A DNA stretch of 5,433 bases from positions 1 to 5,433 of the forward strand of contig CAKTXU010000155.1 in NCBI GenBank assembly GCA_934630995.1, written 5' to 3'. The notes under the pieces are model-generated. The model made no database searches, had not been told where the DNA came from, and saw nothing but the letters and a program-made list of their open reading frames with translations. The translations under genes and the position numbers were made by a program. The stretch's first letter is position 1; each line of letters opens with the position of its first letter. This document shows, piece by piece, positions 1 through 5,433 of the stretch. The stretch is from an uncultured Eubacteriales bacterium. GTDB lineage: Bacteria; Bacillota; Clostridia; Oscillospirales; Acutalibacteraceae.

Positions 1-1644
1 CAAACCAGCGCGGTGAGGCGGGGCGGTTATGACGATCCCGCCGCGTTGCTCTCCCGGCTGAAGGAATACATACGTCCCTGGGGGAATCCGGAAGAAGGGA
101 GCCTCAACGAAAAACGCTGCGCTATTCTGCGGGCCTGTCTCGACGCGGGGAAACGGCCCAAGGGGCTGTACACCCTGACGGTGCCCACCGGCGGTGGCAA
201 GACCGTATCCTCCCTGGCCTTTGCTCTGACCCACGCTGTGGAGCACCAGATGCCACGGGTTATCTATGTGGTTCCCTACACCAGTATCATCGATCAGAAC
301 GCAGCGGTTTTCCGCCGCATCGTCGGAGACGGGAACGTACTGGAGCATCACGCCAACGTCTCCTATGACAGCGACGAGGGCAAGCCCTCAACGGAGCAGG
401 TGCGCAAGCGGCTATCCACCGAAAACTGGGATGCGCCTCTGATTGTCACCACCACCGTCCAGTTCTTCGAATCCCTGTTCGCCTCCAAAACCTCCCGCTG
501 CCGCAAGCTGCACAATATCGCGGGAAGCGTGCTGGTTTTCGATGAGGCCCAGATGCTTCCCCTCCCCTATCTTCTCCCCTGCGTCCGGGCCGTGGCGGAG
601 CTTATACGCAATTACGGCTGTACGGCGGTGCTTTGCACCGCCACCCAGCCCGCTCTACAGCCCTATTTCCCGGCGGATATGCCCGCTCAGGAGCTTTGCC
701 CGGATCCCGCCGGGATGTACGCCACCTTCCGCCGCACCGCCCTGCGTACCCTGGGCCGGGTTGACGATGAAGGGCTGGCGGCCCGGCTGGCCGGTCATCG
801 GCAGGCGCTGTGCATCGTCAACAGCCGCCGCCAGGCGCGGTCGCTGTATGACGGGCTGCCGGAGGAAGGGCGGTTTTACCTGACCACGATACTGTGCCCA
901 TGGGACAGGATACGCATCCTTTATCAAATAAAATACCGGCTGAAAAAGGGGCTGCCCTGCCGGGTGGCGGCCACCAGCCTGGTGGAGGCCGGGGTGGATT
1001 TGGATTTTCCCGCCGTCTACCGCGCCCGGGCGGGACTGGATTCCATTCTCCAGGCGGCGGGCCGCTGCAACCGGGAGGGAAAGCGTCCGGAGGTTGAGCG
1101 CTCCGTCTTCATATTCGACCCGGAGGAGCAGTATACCGGCAGATATTGGGCGACGCTCCGGCAAGCCATCCAGTTGGAACAGGCTGTGGACGGCGAATTC
1201 GCCGACCTCGCCTCCCTGGAGGCCGTGGAAGCCTATTTTCACGCGCTTCATCAGCTTAAGGGCGAGCAGCTGGATGAAAAACAGGTGATCCGCCGCTTTG
1301 ACGACGGCTTTAAGCCTCCGCAGTCACAGCTGTATCCATTCGCCTCGGTAGCAAAGAACCTCCATCTCATTGAGGATAACACCTACCCCATCGTCATTCC
1401 CCGGAATAAAAGGGCGGAAAAGCTTATCGCCCGCCTGACGGACGGAGAGCGTTCCCGGGGGCTGCTGCGGCAGATAGCGCCCTACACCGTCAGCGTCTAT
1501 CCAAACCAGCGTGACGCCCTGCTGAAAGCGCAGGTACTCCGGCCGCTGGACGAAGCCCTGTATTTGCTCACGGATCCCGCCGCCTACTCCCCGGAAACCG
1601 GCCTGGCCATGGACATGGAGCCCGGCGTAGGCGTTTTTGTCTAA
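1..1644 (+). CDS. cas3: Type I-C CRISPR-associated helicase/nuclease Cas3, 5'-partial (helicase and C-terminal region)
   Basis: Cas3 is the effector recruited by Cascade to unwind and degrade target DNA. The visible part is an SF2 helicase. With residues counted from the GTG at base 13, it shows Walker A PTGGGKT at 58-64 (Lys63), the VPYTSIIDQ segment near 87-95, motif Ib-like TTTVQFFESLF at 146-156, Walker B DEAQ at 177-180, motif III TATQP at 209-213, motif V SLVEAGVDLDFP at 322-333 and motif VI QAAGRCNREG at 347-356 with the arginine finger. The C-terminal Cas3 domain follows. The frame is open to base 1, with Gln-Thr-Ser-Ala encoded before the GTG, and no Shine-Dalgarno precedes that GTG. 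The gene is therefore almost certainly cut by the window edge rather than starting at 13. Type I-C Cas3 normally carries an N-terminal HD nuclease domain, which would lie upstream; its presence cannot be seen. The gene ends 27 nt before cas5c in the same operon. Confidence 0.96.
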   Translation, partial: QTSAVRRGGYDDPAALLSRLKEYIRPWGNPEEGSLNEKRCAILRACLDAGKRPKGLYTLTVPTGGGKTVSSLAFALTHAVEHQMPRVIYVVPYTSIIDQNAAVFRRIVGDGNVLEHHANVSYDSDEGKPSTEQVRKRLSTENWDAPLIVTTTVQFFESLFASKTSRCRKLHNIAGSVLVFDEAQMLPLPYLLPCVRAVAELIRNYGCTAVLCTATQPALQPYFPADMPAQELCPDPAGMYATFRRTALRTLGRVDDEGLAARLAGHRQALCIVNSRRQARSLYDGLPEEGRFYLTTILCPWDRIRILYQIKYRLKKGLPCRVAATSLVEAGVDLDFPAVYRARAGLDSILQAAGRCNREGKRPEVERSVFIFDPEEQYTGRYWATLRQAIQLEQAVDGEFADLASLEAVEAYFHALHQLKGEQLDEKQVIRRFDDGFKPPQSQLYPFASVAKNLHLIEDNTYPIVIPRNKRAEKLIARLTDGERSRGLLRQIAPYTVSVYPNQRDALLKAQVLRPLDEALYLLTDPAAYSPETGLAMDMEPGVGVFV

Positions 1645-1657
1645 AACCATTTTGAGG

Positions 1658-1664
1658 AAAGGAG
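1658..1664 (+). promoter_or_regulatory. Ribosome binding site of cas5c
   Basis: AAAGGAG lies 7 nt before the cas5c ATG, inside the 27-nt gap after the cas3 stop. It fixes the cas5c start at 1672. The gap is too short to hold a convincing promoter or terminator, so cas5c is read as part of the cas3 transcript (inference). Confidence 0.85.
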
Positions 1665-1671
1665 TGATAGC

Positions 1672-2337
1672 ATGGGATTTGGCATCAAGGCCGAGGTATG
1701 GGGCGATTATGCCCTGTTTTCCCGGCCGGAGCTCAAGGTGGAGCGGGTCAGCTACGACGTCATCACCCCCAGCGCCGCCCGGGGCCTGATTGAAGCCGTT
1801 TACTGGCATCCCGGCCTCAAATGGCATATCGACCGCATCCACGTGTGTCAGCCCATCCGGTTCGCCAACATCCGCCGCAACGAGGTCAAATCCAAAATCT
1901 CGGCCCGCAATGTACGGAAGGTGATGGAGGGCGGCAGGAAGCCGCTGTACATCTCCACCGCCGATGATATCCAGCAGCGGGCGGCCATGGTGCTGCGGGA
2001 TGTGCGCTATGTCATCGAGGCCCATTTTGACATGACGGACAAGGCTGCTCCCGGCGACAATCCGGGGAAATGCAAGGATATCGTCCGCCGGCGTCTGGAG
2101 AAGGGGCAGTGCTACCATCAGCCCTGCTTCGGGTGCCGGGAATTTCCCGCCCATTTCCGGCTGTTTGAAGGGGAGACGGTGCCGGTTGCCGAAGAACTGC
2201 AGGGAAAAGAGAGGGACCTGGGGCTGATGCTGTATGACATGGATTACAGCAATCCCCGGGATATCCAGCCGCTGTTTTTTCGGGCCGTCCTGCGCAACGG
2301 CGTACTCGAGGTGGCGGGTCAGGAGGTGCTGCGATGA
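1672..2337 (+). CDS. cas5c: Type I-C Cascade subunit and pre-crRNA endoribonuclease Cas5c (Cas5d)
   Basis: In type I-C, which lacks Cas6, Cas5c cuts the CRISPR precursor RNA and stays on the crRNA 5' handle as a Cascade subunit. The 221-residue protein is of normal family size. It carries the characteristic N-terminal segment VWGDYALFSRPELKVERVSY (9-28), then DVITPSAARG (29-38), the EAVYW motif (41-45), the DRIHV strand (54-58) and the late GQCYHQPCFGCREF block (145-158). Tyr44 aligns by context with catalytic Tyr46 of Bacillus halodurans Cas5d, and Lys133 with Lys116. The next residue, His117 in that enzyme, is Cys134 here, which is unusual and may affect RNA cleavage. The start is set by an AAAGGAG site. 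The TGA stop overlaps the cas8c ATG as ATGA, implying translational coupling. Identification as Cas5c is secure; unaltered catalytic activity is not. Confidence 0.97.
   Translation: MGFGIKAEVWGDYALFSRPELKVERVSYDVITPSAARGLIEAVYWHPGLKWHIDRIHVCQPIRFANIRRNEVKSKISARNVRKVMEGGRKPLYISTADDIQQRAAMVLRDVRYVIEAHFDMTDKAAPGDNPGKCKDIVRRRLEKGQCYHQPCFGCREFPAHFRLFEGETVPVAEELQGKERDLGLMLYDMDYSNPRDIQPLFFRAVLRNGVLEVAGQEVLR
2321..2326 (+). promoter_or_regulatory. Ribosome binding site of cas8c within the cas5c 3' end
   Basis: A perfect AGGAGG lies within the last codons of cas5c, 7 nt before the cas8c ATG at 2334. Together with the ATGA stop-start overlap it fixes the cas8c start. It should allow both independent initiation and coupled reinitiation. 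Confidence 0.85.
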
Positions 2338-4097
2338 TTCTGGAGGCGCTGACGCGCTATTATGACGCCCTGGTGAAGCAGGGCCGCGCCTCCCCTCCCG
2401 GCTGGTGCGCCGCCAAGGTATCCTTCGCTCTCCGGCTGGAGGAGGACGGACGCATTGCGGGAGTGCTGCCCCTGCGCCATGAGGAGCAGCGGGGGAAAAA
2501 GACCGTCGAGGTCCCCGACGCCCTCCAGGTGCCGGAGCAGGTTGTCCGCGCGATGGGGATTTCCCCCAATTTTCTCTGCGACAATTCCTCCTATATTCTG
2601 GGAATGGACGAGAAAGGAAAGCCGGAACGGACCCGGGATTGCTTCGCCGCCAGCCGGGCGCTCCACGAAACCATCCTCTCCGGAACCGACAGTCCGGCAG
2701 CCCGGGCCGTCCTGGCCTTTTTCGCCCGCTGGGACGCGGAGGCCGTCTTCGATGAGGTGGAGGCCAGCCGGGAGGAAATTATCAAGGGAGGCAATCTGGT
2801 TTTCTGGTTTCAGGGCGGTTTCGTACAGGACGATCCCGCTGTCCGCGCAGCCTGGGAGGCACACCGTCAGGCGCCGGATCCCGAGGCTGTCTCCGGCCGC
2901 TGTCTGGTGACCGGTGAGACCGGTCCGATTGCCCGCATCCATCCCCTCTTCCGGGGAATCCAGGGGGCCCAGTCCAGCGGCGCTTCCCTGGTATCCTTCA
3001 ACGCCCCCGCCTTTGAATCCTTTGAAAAGAGCCAGAGCTACAATGCCCCGGTAAGCGAGGCGACCGCCTTTGCCTATGGCACGGCGCTGAACGTCCTGCT
3101 GACCGATCGCCGGTATGTGCAGAAGGTGGGCGACACCACCGTGGTTTTCTGGTCCGAGGATGCGGATCCGACATACCAGGAGTTCCTATGCGCCCTGGGC
3201 TTCGGCATGCCGCCCGAGGGAACCGCCCGGATGGATCAGAACACCCTGGAGCATATCGTCCGCAGTATCGCCTCCGGCGGTCCGGTATCGCTGGAGGACA
3301 TCCCTCTTGAGGCGGATACCCGCTTCTATATCCTGGGACTGGCCCCCAACGCAGCCCGGCTGTCGGTCCGCTTCTTTCTGCAAAACAGCTTCGGCGCTTT
3401 CCTGGAGCAGGTGGCGGCCCACTACCGGCGGCTGGCCATCGTCAAGCCCGCTTATATCCAGGACGGTGCGCTGTATCTGTCCCGGCTGCTGCTGGAAACG
3501 GTGAACCCCAATGTCCGGGACAAGGCTGCCACGCCTCTGCTCAGCGGGGCCGTGCTCCGTTCCATTCTCACCGGCGCTCCCTATCCCGCCGCGCTGATGA
3601 ATGCCGTCATGCTCCGGATAAAAGCCGAGCGGGCGGTTACCTATGGCCGGGCCGCCATTCTCAAGGCGTATCTGCTGCACAACGGACCTGAACAATATAA
3701 GGAGGAATTGACTGTGGGACTCAATGAAGGCAACAACAGCGTTCCCTATCTGCTGGGCCGTCTCTTTGCCATGCTGGAATGGCTTCAGGAGGCCGCCAAC
3801 GGGGCCACCACTGTAAAAGATCGGTATTTCAATGCCGCCTGCGCCACTCCTGCCGCCGTATTCCCGCTGCTGCTCCGGCTGCAAAACAGCCATATGCGGG
3901 TGGTCAGACGGGACAAGCCCGGACAGGCGGTCAATCTGGACAAGGCCATCACCGCGCTGATGGACCGCATTGGGGATACCTTCCCCGCCCATCTGACCAT
4001 GGGCGAGCAAGGGGAGTTCCAACTGGGCTATTATCAGCAGACCTTAAAGCGGTATGAACCCAAACAGAAAACAGCTGAAAAAGACGAGGAGGAATAA
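2334..4097 (+). CDS. cas8c: Type I-C Cascade large subunit Cas8c (Csd1)
   Basis: Cas8c is the large subunit of type I-C Cascade; it recognises the PAM and helps recruit Cas3. The 587-residue protein is close to the usual Csd1 length. Recognisable Csd1 blocks are the N-terminal MILEALTRYYDAL (1-13), SPNFLCDNSSYILG (77-90), CLVTGETGPIARIHP (190-204), the strongly conserved GAQSSGASLVSFNAPAFESF (211-230), SYNAPVSEATAFAYGTALN (235-253) and FYILGLAPNAARLSVRFF (331-348). The last ~127 residues form the helical small-subunit-like region, which also appears to be made separately as Cas11c from an internal start at 3714. The acidic tail ends in Asp-Glu-Glu-Glu, whose GAC GAG GAG GAA codons double as the cas7c ribosome binding site. 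It overlaps cas5c by 4 nt and lies 3 nt before cas7c. No frameshift or truncation is visible. Confidence 0.97.
   Translation: MILEALTRYYDALVKQGRASPPGWCAAKVSFALRLEEDGRIAGVLPLRHEEQRGKKTVEVPDALQVPEQVVRAMGISPNFLCDNSSYILGMDEKGKPERTRDCFAASRALHETILSGTDSPAARAVLAFFARWDAEAVFDEVEASREEIIKGGNLVFWFQGGFVQDDPAVRAAWEAHRQAPDPEAVSGRCLVTGETGPIARIHPLFRGIQGAQSSGASLVSFNAPAFESFEKSQSYNAPVSEATAFAYGTALNVLLTDRRYVQKVGDTTVVFWSEDADPTYQEFLCALGFGMPPEGTARMDQNTLEHIVRSIASGGPVSLEDIPLEADTRFYILGLAPNAARLSVRFFLQNSFGAFLEQVAAHYRRLAIVKPAYIQDGALYLSRLLLETVNPNVRDKAATPLLSGAVLRSILTGAPYPAALMNAVMLRIKAERAVTYGRAAILKAYLLHNGPEQYKEELTVGLNEGNNSVPYLLGRLFAMLEWLQEAANGATTVKDRYFNAACATPAAVFPLLLRLQNSHMRVVRRDKPGQAVNLDKAITALMDRIGDTFPAHLTMGEQGEFQLGYYQQTLKRYEPKQKTAEKDEEE
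3699..3705 (+). promoter_or_regulatory. Internal ribosome binding site for Cas11c inside cas8c
   Basis: AAGGAGG, preceded by an AT-rich run (AACAATAT), lies 8 nt before an in-frame GTG at 3714. Complementarity to the anti-Shine-Dalgarno and the spacing are both near ideal. The bases also encode Lys-Glu-Glu of Cas8c, and similar Glu-Glu codons give AGGAGG elsewhere in the operon. The sequence alone is therefore not proof; its position at the known Cas11c boundary is what makes it convincing. Confidence 0.8.
3714..4097 (+). CDS. cas11c: Type I-C Cascade small subunit Cas11c, internal in-frame product of cas8c
   Basis: Cas11c forms the inner belly of type I-C Cascade, supporting the R-loop and target-strand binding. 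In studied type I-C systems it is not a separate gene but is translated from an internal start near the 3' end of cas8c. Here an in-frame GTG (Val461 of Cas8c) follows a strong AAGGAGG site by 8 nt and opens a 127-residue product ending at the cas8c stop. That size is typical for the small subunit. It begins GLNEGNNSVPYLLGRLFAML and looks mostly helical, as expected. A TTG at 3708 is in frame but only 2 nt from the Shine-Dalgarno, so GTG is the better start. The role is inferred from family knowledge and position; the start needs protein-level proof. Confidence 0.82.
   Translation: MGLNEGNNSVPYLLGRLFAMLEWLQEAANGATTVKDRYFNAACATPAAVFPLLLRLQNSHMRVVRRDKPGQAVNLDKAITALMDRIGDTFPAHLTMGEQGEFQLGYYQQTLKRYEPKQKTAEKDEEE
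4086..4092 (+). promoter_or_regulatory. Ribosome binding site of cas7c within the cas8c 3' end
   Basis: GAGGAGG lies 8 nt before the cas7c ATG at 4101 and overlaps the Glu codons at the end of cas8c. It is one of the strongest sites in the window, which fits the need for several Cas7 copies per Cascade (inference). Confidence 0.85.
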
Positions 4098-4100
4098 ATC

Positions 4101-4997
4101 ATGGCTGAGCCCATCAAAAACCGGTACGATTTTGTCATGTTGTTCGACGTGGAGAATGGCAATCCCAACGGCGACCCCGACGCGGGCAATATGCCCCGGG
4201 TGGATCCGGAGACCGGCTATGGCCTGGTGACCGATGTGTGCCTCAAGCGGAAAATCCGCAACTACGTGGAAACCGTTAAAGAGGACATACCCGGCTACCG
4301 CATTTACATCAAGGACGGAGTCCCCCTCAACCGCAGCGACACGGAGGGCTATACCGCGGTGGGCACGGACGACAAAACCATTAAAGAGGCCAAAAAGAAG
4401 GATCCGGACATCGACCGGAAGATCCGGGATTTCATGTGTGCCGAATTTTACGACATTCGGACCTTCGGCGCGGTGATGACCACCTATGTCAAGGCGGCGC
4501 TGAACTGCGGCCAGGTGCGGGGGCCGGTGCAGCTGGGCTTTGCCCGCTCGGTCGAGCCCATTGTGCCTCAGGAGCTGACCATCACCCGCGTCTCCATCAC
4601 CACTGAGGCCGACGCGGAGCGCAAGGGGACCGAGATGGGCCGCAAGCATGTGGTTCCCTATGCCCTGTACCGGGCGGAGGGATTCGTCTCGGCCAATCTG
4701 GCCCGCAAAACCACCGGCTTTTCCGAGGAGGACCTGGCCCTGTTGTGGGAGGCTATTCTGAACATGTTCGAGCACGATCACTCTGCGGCCCGGGGAAAAA
4801 TGGCCGTGCGCCGCCTCATTATCTTCAAGCACGACAGCGAACTGGGCAACGCCCCGTCCTACAAGCTGTTTGACACCGTCACAGTGGAACGCACCGATCC
4901 CGCCGATAAAGAGCCGGCCCGCCGGTATGGAGACTATATGGTCACGGTGGCGGAGGATGCCCTGCCCGAAGGCGTGACCTGCCTGCAGATGGACTGA
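4101..4997 (+). CDS. cas7c: Type I-C Cascade backbone subunit Cas7c (Csd2)
   Basis: Cas7c is the RAMP-fold backbone protein that polymerises along the crRNA spacer in type I-C Cascade. The 298-residue length matches the Csd2 family. Diagnostic sequence includes FVMLFDVENGNPNGDPDAGN (11-30) directly followed by MPR, TDVCLKRKIRNYV (44-56), the FYDIRTFGAVM block (116-126), the GPVQLGFARSVEPI segment (141-154) and ITRVSITTEAD (161-171). A late HVVPYALYRAEGFVSANLA stretch (183-201) is also typical. The start is set by GAGGAGG 8 nt upstream and lies 3 nt after the cas8c stop. The TGA stop shares one base with the cas4 ATG. No anomalies are seen in length or motifs. Confidence 0.97.
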   Translation: MAEPIKNRYDFVMLFDVENGNPNGDPDAGNMPRVDPETGYGLVTDVCLKRKIRNYVETVKEDIPGYRIYIKDGVPLNRSDTEGYTAVGTDDKTIKEAKKKDPDIDRKIRDFMCAEFYDIRTFGAVMTTYVKAALNCGQVRGPVQLGFARSVEPIVPQELTITRVSITTEADAERKGTEMGRKHVVPYALYRAEGFVSANLARKTTGFSEEDLALLWEAILNMFEHDHSAARGKMAVRRLIIFKHDSELGNAPSYKLFDTVTVERTDPADKEPARRYGDYMVTVAEDALPEGVTCLQMD

Positions 4998-5433
4998 TGG
5001 CCTATGCGGAAGAGGAGTTTCTTCTGCTGTCCGGTCTCCAGCATTTCGCCTTCTGCCGCCGGCAATGGGCCCTCATTCATATCGAGCAGGCCTGGGCGGA
5101 CAATCTGCGGACCACAGAGGGAGAACTCCTGCACGAGAAGGTTCACGATGAGTTTTTCACGGAAAAGCGCGCCGATCGGCTGATTACCCGAGGTCTGCGC
5201 GTCTTTTCCCCGGCTCTGGGTATCTCCGGCGCCTGTGACGCGGTGGAGTTTCATGCCTGCCCCGGCGGCGTTCCCCTGGCCGGACGGGAGGGAACCTGGC
5301 GGCCGGTGCCGGTGGAATACAAGCGGGGAAGCCCGAAGGCGCACGACGCCGACGAGCTCCAGCTCTGCGCCCAGGCCCTGTGCCTGGAGGAAATGCTGGC
5401 CTGTCCAGTCGAGGAGGCCTATTTGTATTATGC
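4997..5433 (+). CDS. cas4: CRISPR-associated exonuclease Cas4, 3'-partial
   Basis: Cas4 is an Fe-S, RecB-like nuclease that acts with Cas1-Cas2 in spacer acquisition, trimming prespacers and selecting correct PAMs. The first 145 residues are visible. They show LSGLQHFAFCRRQWALIHIE (11-30), with Cys20 as the first expected Fe-S ligand, and the RecB-type residues His46 (or His50), Asp81 in GACDAVEF, Glu107 and Lys109 in PVEYKRG, followed by the QLCAQALCLEEML helix (122-134). The remaining roughly 60-80 residues, including the C-terminal cysteine cluster, lie beyond the window. The ATG at 4997 overlaps the cas7c TGA as TGATG. No good Shine-Dalgarno precedes it, so termination-reinitiation is the likely mode of translation. 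The frame stays open to the last base. cas1 and cas2 are expected next but are not visible. Confidence 0.95.
   Translation, partial: MAYAEEEFLLLSGLQHFAFCRRQWALIHIEQAWADNLRTTEGELLHEKVHDEFFTEKRADRLITRGLRVFSPALGISGACDAVEFHACPGGVPLAGREGTWRPVPVEYKRGSPKAHDADELQLCAQALCLEEMLACPVEEAYLYY

Noticed and set aside
13..15. GTG at base 13 as the true start of a stand-alone Cas3 helicase
   Set aside because: The frame is open to base 1, no Shine-Dalgarno is visible in the 12 bases before it, and type I-C Cas3 normally has an upstream HD domain. Truncation by the window edge is simpler.
1645..1671. Terminator or promoter between cas3 and cas5c
   Set aside because: The 27-nt gap has no inverted repeat or T-run, and no -35/-10 pair; it holds only the cas5c ribosome binding site.
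1324..2154. Long open frames on the minus strand (e.g. 1324-2154, 3186-4022, 4044-4832)
   Set aside because: They lie opposite well-identified cas genes, have low-complexity Gly/Pro/Arg-rich or unrecognisable translations, and are expected shadows in GC-rich coding DNA.
3708..3737. TTGACT at 3708-3713 as the -35 box of an internal promoter
   Set aside because: The bases about 17 nt downstream read CAACAAC, with no resemblance to TATAAT. The site is better explained as the spacer of the internal ribosome binding site.
4726..4745. AGGAGG inside cas7c as a second internal translation start
   Set aside because: It simply encodes Glu-Glu codons. The only nearby in-frame start-like codon is a TTG 11 nt away, and no shorter Cas7c product is known. 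AGGAGG at 2440-2445 in cas8c is likewise coding only.
5389..5395. GGAGGAAATG inside cas4 as an internal start
   Set aside because: The Shine-Dalgarno-like run is only about 3 nt from the ATG, and the segment encodes the conserved Cas4 LEEML helix, so no separate gene is supported.
1..5433. CRISPR repeats, leader, tRNA, insertion sequence or toxin genes within the window
   Set aside because: No regularly spaced direct repeats, tRNA-like fold, transposase or extra ORF was seen by eye; the window is filled end to end by cas genes.

Overview
This window is the middle of a canonical type I-C (Dvulg) CRISPR-Cas operon, all on the + strand. The order is cas3 (5'-truncated by the window edge), cas5c, cas8c (csd1) with a nested small-subunit gene cas11c at its 3' end, cas7c (csd2), then cas4 (3'-truncated). 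The DNA is GC-rich, and most gene starts have strong AGGAGG-type ribosome binding sites. Both features, and the character of the proteins, fit a high-GC Firmicute such as a gut Clostridia/Oscillospiraceae lineage. That taxonomic guess is inference only; no 16S or other marker is present.

Layout. Bases 1-1644 encode the SF2 helicase part and C-terminal domain of Cas3; the HD nuclease domain expected at its N-terminus would lie upstream of base 1. A 27-nt gap with an AAAGGAG site leads to cas5c (1672-2337). The cas5c stop overlaps the cas8c start (ATGA). cas8c runs 2334-4097 and contains an in-frame GTG at 3714, preceded by a near-perfect Shine-Dalgarno sequence, at the place where type I-C systems are known to start the separate Cas11c small subunit. 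cas7c (4101-4997) begins 3 nt after cas8c and overlaps cas4 by one base (TGATG). cas4 runs off the window. cas1, cas2 and the repeat array would be expected downstream but are not visible.

How the genes work together, from established knowledge of type I-C: Cas5c cuts the precursor crRNA and caps the crRNA 5' handle. Cas7c forms the backbone, Cas8c recognises the PAM, and Cas11c forms the inner belly filament. Together they form Cascade, which recruits Cas3 to unwind and degrade the target DNA. Cas4 takes part in spacer acquisition with Cas1-Cas2. No intergenic stretch exceeds 27 nt, and no promoter, terminator, repeat, mobile element or RNA gene was found.

The points most worth a second look are the internal cas11c start, a Cys where Cas5c processing enzymes such as the B. 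halodurans protein have a catalytic His, and the contrast between strong ribosome binding sites on the interference genes and a weak one on cas4.
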